Shown: positions 24,886 through 32,448 of the stretch, in pieces
How the letters are laid out: each line of letters opens with the position of its first letter
Position numbering within the stretch: position 1 is the stretch's first letter
From: Puniceicoccales bacterium
GTDB taxonomy: Bacteria > Verrucomicrobiota > Verrucomicrobiia > Opitutales > JAIRKQ01
DNA length: 32,448 bases
Direction: 5' to 3'
NCBI GenBank assembly: GCA_031279395.1
Contig: JAITIO010000054.1
Span: 1-32,448 of the forward strand
Translations under genes and position numbers: made by a program
Notes under the pieces: generated by a model
The model's input: only the letters and a program-made list of their open reading frames with translations
Database searches by the model: none
What the model was told of the DNA's origin: nothing

Positions 24886-25647
24886 TCAGTTAAGTTTCTT
24901 TTGAACAACTAGCGTGCTGAAACAAAGCATCAGTACGCATGTCGATAGATAAAATACTACGATACGTGTGTCGAATACCCCATTGCAAAAATTGTCCAAT
25001 TGCGAGAAAATATTCAGCGACTCCTGATATGTTCCGGACAAGTTCAAATTTGTTATCTGCGATCGATTCGCAAAAAATTGTCCACCGATGAACAGTGCCA
25101 ATAGGATAAAAAACGTCATCATGCATGAAACAATTTGGTTTTCCGTTAGGGAACTAGCAAATATCCCAATCGCGACAAAAAGCAATCCGGTGATTGCGAT
25201 AAACAATAACCCTCCACCCATATTGAACGGAGACGCAAACGCCAGTTCTCGGACAATGGGTTCTGACTTGGCCTCTACCGCTAAAAATATGGACAAAGAG
25301 CATAGCCATAGGAATATGAACATTCCATATGTGGCAAAAAATTTCGCCAATACCACCTCCATGTATGTAACGGGAACGGAAAATAAATTTTGAAATGTCT
25401 CACCTTTGTATTCTTCGGAAAATGACCGCATGGACAGTAGGGGGACTACCATACACGTTGGCAACCAAAAACAGCGGCAAAACATTTGAACCAGGGGGAT
25501 ATCCTGGGCAAATTTTATGTAATCGTGCATAAGAAATATAAAGATTCCCCCAATTGACAGCGTAAATATCGATGCAACAACGTATGTTGCTGGCGATACC
25601 ATCAATCTGTATATTTCATATTTTAATAGTGTATAAAACTTTTTCAT
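24886..25647 (-). CDS. ABC-2 type transporter permease, GldF-like
   Basis: This 253-residue permease shows six hydrophobic segments: PATYVVASIFTLSIGGIFIFL, FWLPTCMVVPLLSMRSF, FATYGMFIFLWLCSLSIFLAV, GGGLLFIAITGLLFVAIGIFA, CMMTFFILLALFIGGQFFA and VVFYLSTCVLMLCFSTLVV. The conserved RSFSEEYKGETFQNLFSVPVT segment between helices 2 and 3 (about 70-90) is typical of GldF/ABC-2 permeases with an E-rich coupling region. It should form the membrane channel for the ATPase encoded upstream, whose stop overlaps its ATG (ATGA). Confidence 0.88.
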   Translation of the reverse strand: MKKFYTLLKYEIYRLMVSPATYVVASIFTLSIGGIFIFLMHDYIKFAQDIPLVQMFCRCFWLPTCMVVPLLSMRSFSEEYKGETFQNLFSVPVTYMEVVLAKFFATYGMFIFLWLCSLSIFLAVEAKSEPIVRELAFASPFNMGGGLLFIAITGLLFVAIGIFASSLTENQIVSCMMTFFILLALFIGGQFFANRSQITNLNLSGTYQESLNIFSQLDNFCNGVFDTRIVVFYLSTCVLMLCFSTLVVQKKLN

Positions 25648-26624
25648 AAGTCATCGGCATTATCCTGATCCCTACACCGGCGTGTGGAGTTCAAAAAAAT
25701 TTCTTCCAGAGAACATTCCACGTATCCAATTTTTTTCACAAACAATTCCCTATTGCTAGAAATTTTCAGCAACAAAAGGCGATAGGCTTCATCGGCCGCT
25801 TCAAATTTTATCACGTACTCTTCATTGCATAAAGATCGTTTAAATTCAATAATTTGAACACCTTGGAAGTTTTTCCTTATGGTCTGTTCATCGCCACCTA
25901 TCTTGGCACAGAACATATTCTTCCCCTGGACGTTGTTTGAAAGTTGATCCAAGCTGCCAGTAACTACAATACGGCCTCGATTAATGATGATAAAATTATC
26001 ACAAACAGTTTCCAATTCGCTCAAAATATGGCTTGACAGCAAAATTGTACGAGTGCCCTTATTTGCATCGATAATTTTCCTCACCCCAATAATTTGATGA
26101 GGGTCTAGGCCTATGGTTGGTTCATCGAGAATAACAATTTCACTATTCCCAAGCATGGCATCCGCTATTCCAACACGCTGGCGATATCCCTTCGAAAGGG
26201 TTTTAATCATGCGATAGCGCGCTTCATAATATAAATCACACTGGCGCATAACTTTTTCTGTACTTTGTCGAATTTTTTTCGTTGAAACACCCTTCAATTC
26301 TGCTCGAAAACGCAAATACTCTCCTACCCGCAGGTGATCCGGCAAAGGATTATTTTCCGGCATAAACGAGACGTACCGCTTTGCTTGCATAACATTTTCT
26401 GCAACGGAACATCCATTGATTATTACGTCCCCGGATGTCCCCGCGATTATACCTGCTAAAATCTTTAGGATGGAACTTTTCCCTGCCCCATTGGGCCCAA
26501 TCAAGCCAACAACACTACCTTTTTCTATCGAAAATGATACGGCATTTAACGCCACCTGTCCACAATATTTTTTTGTTAATTCACTTACAACTATTGCGTC
26601 GCCTTTGGCCATGATTTTATGCAT
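25644..26624 (-). CDS. ABC transporter ATP-binding protein, GldA-like
   Basis: The 326-residue protein is the nucleotide-binding domain of the adjacent ABC-2 exporter. It shows Walker A GLIGPNGAGKSS, a Q-loop near FMPENNPLPDHL, signature LSKGYRQRVGIADA, Walker B IVILDEPTIGLDP and H-loop ILLSSH. The extra C-terminal 100 residues (EQTIRKNFQGVQIIEFKRSL onward) match the regulatory tail seen in GldA/NatA-type ATPases. The ATG at 26624 (MHKIMAK) is 44 nt downstream of the dnaE stop, so transcription from dnaE may continue into it; a second ATG four codons on is possible. The substrate is unknown. Confidence 0.92.
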   Translation of the reverse strand: MHKIMAKGDAIVVSELTKKYCGQVALNAVSFSIEKGSVVGLIGPNGAGKSSILKILAGIIAGTSGDVIINGCSVAENVMQAKRYVSFMPENNPLPDHLRVGEYLRFRAELKGVSTKKIRQSTEKVMRQCDLYYEARYRMIKTLSKGYRQRVGIADAMLGNSEIVILDEPTIGLDPHQIIGVRKIIDANKGTRTILLSSHILSELETVCDNFIIINRGRIVVTGSLDQLSNNVQGKNMFCAKIGGDEQTIRKNFQGVQIIEFKRSLCNEEYVIKFEAADEAYRLLLLKISSNRELFVKKIGYVECSLEEIFLNSTRRCRDQDNADDL

Positions 26625-26668
26625 AGAAATGATAAAAAAATAGTTGCAATGTACAATGCATAAAACGA

Positions 26669-29600
26669 CTATCCAAAGTATTTGCTATTACCTGATATGC
26701 GCAGCGGTTCGACATCAAATCGTATGCTTTTCACGACGACATTTTTCGCAAAGCTTCGTATTTTTTTCACATCCAACGAACTACGCAGTGAATTTGCTAG
26801 CTTTGCCTTTTCATGGCGACCATCACAGAATTCAAAAATTAGGATATGCTCGACGGTTCCATCATTTCCGTGGACGAAATCCTTCAGTTCGTCCAAAAAT
26901 GCTGCCAGTTGGTTGGTTTCTGCATCAAGCAACCAGGTCACGGTTTTTGTCAACCTTTCTATTGCATAGTTTAGGGGTTCAAGGTCATTTATATTTAAAC
27001 CGATTTCCGTATCCCGCGCTCGAGCATTGCCTGTAACCATAACCAAGGCACCTTCTTCTAGCCTATTGGATACTTTTTCATAGGCATCGGGGAAGCAATT
27101 CATCTTATATTGTGCATTTCTGGTTTCCAAAATGAAAAATGCCCACGCACGGTTATCTTTCTTTGTGATTTTTTTACTAACTGTCCCCAAAATTCCACAA
27201 ATCCTAAAACAATCTTTATCTTTTAAGACCGATAAATCTCCACTCGCCGGCGAATTTATGCTGGGCAAAAATTCCTTATAATCTTCCAGCGGGTTCCCAC
27301 TGACATAAAAACCTAAAAGCACCTTTTCATGGCGTAATTTTTCGACCTTCGACATCGAATTAGATGTTGTTGAAATTTGTGTCCGACCACCTTTTTCGGC
27401 AGGTCCCAGCATGTCGAACAGTTGCATCTGACCCATGGACGCATCCTGTTGCATCGTGGCAGCTTCCTGCATGGCAGTAGGCAGATACTCTAGTAGATGT
27501 TTTCTGTCATGGCCGAAAACATCGAATGCTCCGGTTAAAATTAGAACTTCCAGTACTCGTTTGTTTATCACACGCACATCTATGCGCCCCATAAAGTCCA
27601 TAAAATCCATGTATGGACCATTTTGATCACGTTCCGCCAGGACACTTTTTGCAGCGATATCACCGAGACCCTTTATCGCCGATAATCCAAATAAAATATA
27701 TCCATTATTCCCTTCGATGTAGGGCGTAAATGCTTCTCTCGATTTATTGATATCAGGGCCTTGGATCGAAATTCCCATGCGGGTAGTTTCGCCTATCAAA
27801 TCCCTAATTTTATCAGCATTACCGCTGTCACAGGAGAGCAATGCGGCCATAAATTCTACGGGGAAATGAGCTTTTAAATAGGCAGTGTAATAGCCAATAA
27901 CCGCATAGGCATCCGAATGGGACTTATTAAATCCATAGCCTGCAAATTTTTCCAACACAGAAAAAATTTCTTCTGCCTTTTTTTTCGGAATTCCATTGTA
28001 GGCAGCTGCACCCTTGATGAAAACATCACGTTGAGCATTCATCACGTCAACCTTTTTTTTGCCCATTGCGCGCCGCAAAATATCAGCTCCACCGAGCGAG
28101 TATCCAGCTATTACGCGTGCTGCTTCCATGACCTGTTCCTGATACACAAGGATGCCATTTGTGGATCGGCAAACATTTTCCAGTAACGGATGGGTGTATT
28201 TAATTTTTGTCGGATCTTTTTTCCCCGCTACGTATTCCGGCAACCACTCCATCGGCCCTGGCCGATATAATGCGCTCAGGGCACTAATATCATCGACGCT
28301 AGAAAATCCAAATTGTCTACACCAGCGCTGAATCCCTACGGATTCAAACTGAAAAACTCCCGTTGTGTCACCGGTCCGCATTAGCGCAAATGTGTCTTTG
28401 TCTTCCAATCCGACATTGGAAACGCTAAAATTTTCCAGTCCTGGTCGACGGCGAATGTTTCTTTCCGCCAAATCAATCACCGTTAAAGTTTTTAATCCCA
28501 AAAAGTCCATTTTCAGCAATCCTAACTCTTCCACTGCCTCTTTTGCATACTGCGTGCACAACACATTATCTTGGATGGTTATCGGTATGAGATCCTGCGT
28601 AGGTCGGTCCGCAATAATAATTCCACAGGCATGGGTTCCCGTATTCCGCACCATACCTTCCAAAATTTTCCCTTCGTCCAAAATTTTACTGATCAAAGCA
28701 TTCCGTTGCCGCTCATTGCGTAATTCCGCCGATTTGGTAATCGCATTTTCTATGGTGATGCCAAGATCATCCGGCACCATTTTTGCTATTTTATCCGCCT
28801 CTTCATAGGGAATGTCATAGACTCTGCAAAGGTCCCGAATAACCATTTTTGCACCGAATGTTCCAAAGGTTATGATATTTGCCACGTGATCTCGGCCGTA
28901 GATATTGCGAACATATTCAATGACATCCTCCCGACGATTCATGCAAAAGTCTATGTCAAAGTCCGGTGGAGAGATTCGCTCCGGGTTGAGGAATCTTTCA
29001 AAAAGTAAATTGAATCGTATGGGATCGATATCCGTAATTTTTAGCACATAGGCCATCAAGCATCCAGCCCCAGATCCGCGTCCAGGCCCCACAACAACAC
29101 CATTCGTCTTGGCCCAATTAACAAAATCCCAAACGATTAAAAAATAATCGACGAACCCCGTTTTTTCTATGGTCGACAATTCGTAGTCAAGTCGCTTACT
29201 GAGATTTTCAGGGGAATGTTTTTCTTCCTGACTTATTTCGTTTAACCCGAAGGCCTCTTTCTTTTTTCCCACTGCGGCTTTTTTCTCTTCCAGATCCGCC
29301 GTAGCCACGTAATCGATATTATATCGCTCTTTTAGCCCCTTTAGGCACAAATTTCGTAAAAATTCTCCATTGGAAACGTTGTCTTCATTAGCTTTTCGAA
29401 AGACCGGATAGTGGTTCTCCCCATAGGGCATTTCGAAAGTGCACATTTCCGCAATAGCAAACGTATTGTCTAGAACATCCGAACGGCCATCGAAGAGCAA
29501 CTCCATCTCTCCGCGAGATTTTATGTAAAACTGATGCCACCCCATTCGCATGCGATTTTCATCTTTAACCTTTGCTCCAGTCTGGATACACAACATGGCA

Positions 29601-30283
29601 TCGTGGGCTTCCCAGTCCTTTTGCAAAACATAGTGGCAATCGTTGGTGGCCACCGCACAAACACCGTTATCGTCCGCCAGTTTTAATAACTTTGGTAAAA
29701 CGACCTTTTGTTCATCCATTCCGTGATTTTGCACCTCCACGAAAAAATTCTCTTTGCCAAAAATCGACACAAATTCTTCCAACCCCTGCTCTGCCAGTTC
29801 GTCATTGCCTTCTAATAGCATTTGGGGCAGGTATCCTTGAATACATCCGCTTAGGCATACCAAATCCATGCCATACTTTTTCAAAAGGTCGAAATTTATC
29901 CGAGGTCTGTAGTAAAATCCTTCCCTATGGGCAATGGAGACCAATTTGCACAAATTTTTGTATCCATTTAAGTTCTTTGCCAATAGTATTGTGTGATAGA
30001 GTGGATATTTTTTCCTTTCAGCAATATCTTCATGATATAAGATATAAAATTCACATCCGATGATCGGCTTAACGTTCGCTTTTTTGGCATATTTCATGAA
30101 ATCGGGAACTCCAAAAATGTTTCCATGATCTGTCATTGCAATTGCTGGCATTTTAAGCTCGATAACACGGTCAAATAGCCTATCCATGCGACATGCACCA
30201 TCGAGCAAACTATAATCCGTGTGCACATGAAGATGGACAAAAGACTTATCTGACATGGCAAATGTTTTGGGAAAACATTCCAA
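26669..30283 (-). CDS. dnaE: DNA polymerase III alpha subunit
   Basis: This 1204-residue protein is the replicative polymerase catalytic subunit. The PHP domain has FVHLHVHTDYSLLDGA and TDHGN at the N-terminus, and VATNDCHY near 211-218. The polymerase core shows GPGRGSGAG, the catalytic pair D443 and D445 in PPDFDIDFCMNR, and the third acidic residue in KMDFLGLKTLT (about 596). Later come YQEQVM, the helix-hairpin-helix region, and a C-terminal OB/tau-binding part (ICGILGTVSKK). The PHP ligands look intact. The frame opens at TTG 30283; ATG 30256 (MSDKSFVHLHVHTDYSL) is the more usual start. There is a Lys/Glu-rich insertion at about 330-365. The product precedes the ABC cluster on the same strand. 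Confidence 0.97.
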   Translation of the reverse strand: MECFPKTFAMSDKSFVHLHVHTDYSLLDGACRMDRLFDRVIELKMPAIAMTDHGNIFGVPDFMKYAKKANVKPIIGCEFYILYHEDIAERKKYPLYHTILLAKNLNGYKNLCKLVSIAHREGFYYRPRINFDLLKKYGMDLVCLSGCIQGYLPQMLLEGNDELAEQGLEEFVSIFGKENFFVEVQNHGMDEQKVVLPKLLKLADDNGVCAVATNDCHYVLQKDWEAHDAMLCIQTGAKVKDENRMRMGWHQFYIKSRGEMELLFDGRSDVLDNTFAIAEMCTFEMPYGENHYPVFRKANEDNVSNGEFLRNLCLKGLKERYNIDYVATADLEEKKAAVGKKKEAFGLNEISQEEKHSPENLSKRLDYELSTIEKTGFVDYFLIVWDFVNWAKTNGVVVGPGRGSGAGCLMAYVLKITDIDPIRFNLLFERFLNPERISPPDFDIDFCMNRREDVIEYVRNIYGRDHVANIITFGTFGAKMVIRDLCRVYDIPYEEADKIAKMVPDDLGITIENAITKSAELRNERQRNALISKILDEGKILEGMVRNTGTHACGIIIADRPTQDLIPITIQDNVLCTQYAKEAVEELGLLKMDFLGLKTLTVIDLAERNIRRRPGLENFSVSNVGLEDKDTFALMRTGDTTGVFQFESVGIQRWCRQFGFSSVDDISALSALYRPGPMEWLPEYVAGKKDPTKIKYTHPLLENVCRSTNGILVYQEQVMEAARVIAGYSLGGADILRRAMGKKKVDVMNAQRDVFIKGAAAYNGIPKKKAEEIFSVLEKFAGYGFNKSHSDAYAVIGYYTAYLKAHFPVEFMAALLSCDSGNADKIRDLIGETTRMGISIQGPDINKSREAFTPYIEGNNGYILFGLSAIKGLGDIAAKSVLAERDQNGPYMDFMDFMGRIDVRVINKRVLEVLILTGAFDVFGHDRKHLLEYLPTAMQEAATMQQDASMGQMQLFDMLGPAEKGGRTQISTTSNSMSKVEKLRHEKVLLGFYVSGNPLEDYKEFLPSINSPASGDLSVLKDKDCFRICGILGTVSKKITKKDNRAWAFFILETRNAQYKMNCFPDAYEKVSNRLEEGALVMVTGNARARDTEIGLNINDLEPLNYAIERLTKTVTWLLDAETNQLAAFLDELKDFVHGNDGTVEHILIFEFCDGRHEKAKLANSLRSSLDVKKIRSFAKNVVVKSIRFDVEPLRISGNSKYFG

Positions 30284-30586
30284 CTTTGCAATCGTTATTC
30301 GGAAGTAATTTTCCGTAATTTATTTCGACTATTGCTGGTTAGATAACCCAAAGCCTTCTTCATTTTTACCACTCTATGAAACGCAATCCTTTTTTAATCC
30401 TATTTTAGATTTTTAGGTATCCGTGGCGTTTCGCTACACAGGAAATAGTAGAATATGTAAATCTATTTGAGCGCATGCCTACGATCTTGCTGATCCGCCA
30501 TTGGTCGAGATTGGGGCTTGACTTTAATTTTCAATTAGGTTTAGAGGTTTGCAAAAGTACAGTGTAGCTCGCTGTATTATGGAAGA
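30284..30586. other. Intergenic region upstream of dnaE, at the accessory border
   Basis: About 300 bp separates the divergent dnaE and truncated integrase genes and must hold the dnaE promoter. A small hairpin, GTGGCG with CGCTAC around TTT, occurs near 30423-30437. I see no tRNA-like structure that could be an integration target and no other gene. Confidence 0.45.
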
Positions 30587-31147
30587 ATGGTTGAGGAACA
30601 AGCTAAACTGAAAAGAAACATGACAACGGAAACGGAAATAGATTTTACAAGAACAACACTTTTGACATTGAAATCATCCCCTGGGGAAAAGGTAAGATAC
30701 TATGATATGAAAGAAAAAGGACTAGGCTTATGCGTGGAATCAAATGGTCAAAAAAGTTTTTTCATCAGCGAGCAAATAAAAGGAAAGGAAATTATCCTGG
30801 GTCATTTTCCCGAAATGACTGTGGAAATGGCCAGGGAAATAGCACAAAAGATTAGGCTAGAAGTTATGATGGGGAAAGAGAAAATAGCCGCCAAGAAAAC
30901 GTTCGAAGAAGCCTATGAAACCCATGCGGATAAATGTGGGAAAGAAGAAAGTAAGCCATATGCATTGAAGGATGTCGAAAAACGAATAAGAAAAGTTTTG
31001 CCCTACTGGGTCAAAAGAGGATTGTCGTACATAACGAGAGAGGAAGCACAAGACATGTGCGACCCCATGGAGCAAAAAAAGAGAAAGCACGAAATAAGGC
31101 GAGCATTGGCCTATATCCGAACCATTTACAACAAGATGATAAATTGA
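30587..31147 (+). pseudogene. Truncated DUF4102-type integrase (N-terminal half only)
   Basis: The 186 codons align with about residues 4-182 of the complete integrase at 220-1386 with roughly half the residues identical. Shared stretches include FPEMT, MKEKGLGL versus TKEKGLSL, KTFEEAYE, and RRALAYIRTIYNKMI. The frame ends in TGA exactly where the catalytic domain should follow, and no relics of R240, HxxR or Y362 are found downstream. The arm-binding and core-binding parts are retained but recombinase activity must be lost. The divergence shows an old relative, not a recent copy. It could in principle still bind att-like DNA, but it is most likely a remnant. Confidence 0.9.
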
Positions 31148-31334
31148 AAATCGAAATGAGCCTAAGCTTTTCGTACAAGTTGCAGAAAAGGAAATACGAC
31201 AATTTCGAAGCGTTTAAAATGTTCATCATTGCCTTGTACGCAGTTTTTACCCGCGTAAAAAATTAATAAAAGATTTATGAAAAGTCTTGAAAAGAGAGCA
31301 AAATGTCTCAAAATGCCCTCCATGGAGGTGTTGA

Positions 31335-32448
31335 ATGGAAGGCGAAACTGGGAACAAGGCATGGGGAAGAAGTTTTATTGGGGCGTGCCTGGCCTTTGTT
31401 TGCTGCATGGTGGAGTGTTTTGAGCGACTACGGAGCGTACGAATTGGTTGCAAATAGGTAATGGGGATAATAGTCCGGCAGACGATTCCACCGAAACGTT
31501 TACGGGCGATAATGGTTTAATGCGGAACATCAATGTGTCCAACGGGAGTACTCTCTACAGCATATATTTCCCAGAGGGAGATTTTTCTGAAAAAACTTTG
31601 ACATTGAATAACGGCGGAATCACCTGCGACAACGAGATTCCGACATACCTCATACGGGTAACTGGCAAGGATTATGCCACGGCCATAAGTCTTTCGGGAG
31701 TACATAGCACCGAGGAGTCACCATTCACCGTGGCGCTGGACAACACCGGTGGTGCGAAGGAGTACCGGTTTTTGGCCGAAGGAGGTGCGACGAGCGGCTC
31801 TGGCAGTACCGTGGTAATTGGTGCTTATGATACTAATTCAGCACCTGATTCTTCTGTTGAAATTAATACTAATAAAACAAATTACAGTTATTTCACCTTT
31901 GATCCCAGAGGTGCTCGGGTAAAAGCCACACCGCCACCCACACCAGCAGCGGTAGCAGTAGCAGTAGTGGTACATGTGCATTTGTCACCGCTACCGTCTT
32001 CGGTGTGGGAAATGCGAGAAAGGTCAACGGCAATTTATCCAACTGGACCATAGGGAATGGAACTGACGAGGCATTCGGTGATGGGACTGAATGACCGCCA
32101 CCGCCATCACCAACAAGAGCTCTTCCTGCGCTGCCATCTTCGGTGCGGGGTACGTAAGTGCGAATAGCAACAATTTCTCCAACTGGAGGGTCGGAAACTT
32201 CGGCACGGGGGATGAACTGACCGCCACCGCCACCAGCCCCAGTACCAACGAAAACAACGCCGCACTGAAATTGAACTTGGCGGTGACCATGGACGAGGAA
32301 GAAGGTGCCAAGACTGCCACCATGACACTAACCAATCACCAATTTATATCCGTCCCGGCCAATGGGAGAACCAACGTCGTCAACATTGTTGGTGCCATCA
32401 GCAAGGGCAAAAGTTCAGCCAGCATGGAAGAGTCGAATCTAACAATCG
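31335..32448 (+). pseudogene. Repetitive secreted/surface protein gene, frame-broken and cut by the window edge
   Basis: The start is best placed at ATG 31335, six bases after GGAGGTG, encoding a signal-peptide-like N-terminus (SFIGACLAFVCCM). Coding then passes through three frames: the long stretch 31424-31921 (IGNGDNSPADDST..., YFPEGDFSEKTLTLNNGG, SPFTVALDNTGGAKEYRF), then another at about 31924-32091 (SHTATHTSSGSSSSSGTCAF, then ATVFGVGNARKVNG, LSNWTIGNGTDE), then a third from 32094 to the edge (TATAITNKSSS..., AAIFGAGYVSANS, FSNWRVGNFGTGDEL). The last two stretches contain a repeated module with C-A-x-FG-x-G and SNWxxGN, so the parent protein had tandem repeats of about 60 residues. The Thr/Ser/Gly-rich, Cys-poor beta pattern resembles autotransporter-type surface proteins. 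It is probably a decaying gene, although sequence errors or slippage at Ser-codon runs could also give this result. Confidence 0.6.

Noticed and set aside
30284..30586. A tRNA gene as integration target for the right-hand integrase
   Set aside because: No T-loop consensus (GGTTCGAATCC-like) or acceptor stem could be found here or beside the left integrase.
31057..31266. A plus-strand ORF overlapping the end of the truncated integrase
   Set aside because: It starts inside the integrase fragment in another frame, without a ribosome binding site, and resembles no family.
32024..32335. A 103-codon minus-strand ORF and another nested in it, near the right edge
   Set aside because: Both mirror the repetitive Thr/Ser-rich plus-strand gene; the Trp/Arg-rich and Val/Ala-rich products are complements of its codons.

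Overview
The window is AT-rich DNA from a Gram-negative bacterium. A lipoprotein-sorting ABC exporter (LolC/E and LolD types), a type II secretion/type IV pilus-class inner-membrane protein and a prepilin all imply an outer membrane. The mix (SpoIID-like protein, Gld-type ABC cluster with an auxiliary protein and a DUF4340 protein, MgtE, free-standing pheT followed by gatCA) would fit a PVC-group organism such as Verrucomicrobiota. This is a guess from gene content, because no rRNA or other strict marker is present. Standard genetic code works throughout. I found no tRNA, rRNA or CRISPR array.

Layout: (a) 1-1913 is accessory: a 16-bp tandem repeat array cut by the left edge, a complete DUF4102-type tyrosine recombinase on the minus strand, and about 0.5 kb of non-coding DNA with short repeats. 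(b) 1914-7794 is translation housekeeping: pheT-gatC-gatA on plus, converging on infA-mnmE on minus. (c) 7991-13100 is the least explained part: a 785-residue membrane-anchored orphan protein, an extended-SDR epimerase homologue whose YxxxK motif is replaced, a disordered small protein with a strong Shine-Dalgarno, and a soluble histidine kinase with no response regulator nearby. (d) 13250-18500 holds mgtE with a downstream unknown gene, a gspF/pilC-type gene and a prepilin separated by poorly coding DNA, and a short coiled-coil ORF with a 26-bp near-identical inverted copy nearby. (e) 18505-22154 carries a secreted SpoIID-domain protein and a LolC/E-LolD pair. (f) 22171-30283, all minus, reads dnaE, then an ABC ATPase, an ABC-2 permease, a GldG-type protein and a DUF4340 protein, closely spaced or overlapping, so probably one transcription unit. 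(g) 30587-32448 is accessory again: a truncated relative of the left integrase, then a repetitive secreted/surface-protein gene that needs three frame changes and runs off the right edge.

The core block is therefore flanked by mobile or decaying DNA, with two related integrase genes pointing outward. The best candidates for undescribed biology are the 785-residue protein with its SDR partner, the small strongly translated disordered protein beside an orphan kinase, and the RESQKE coiled-coil family. None of these can be given a function from sequence alone.
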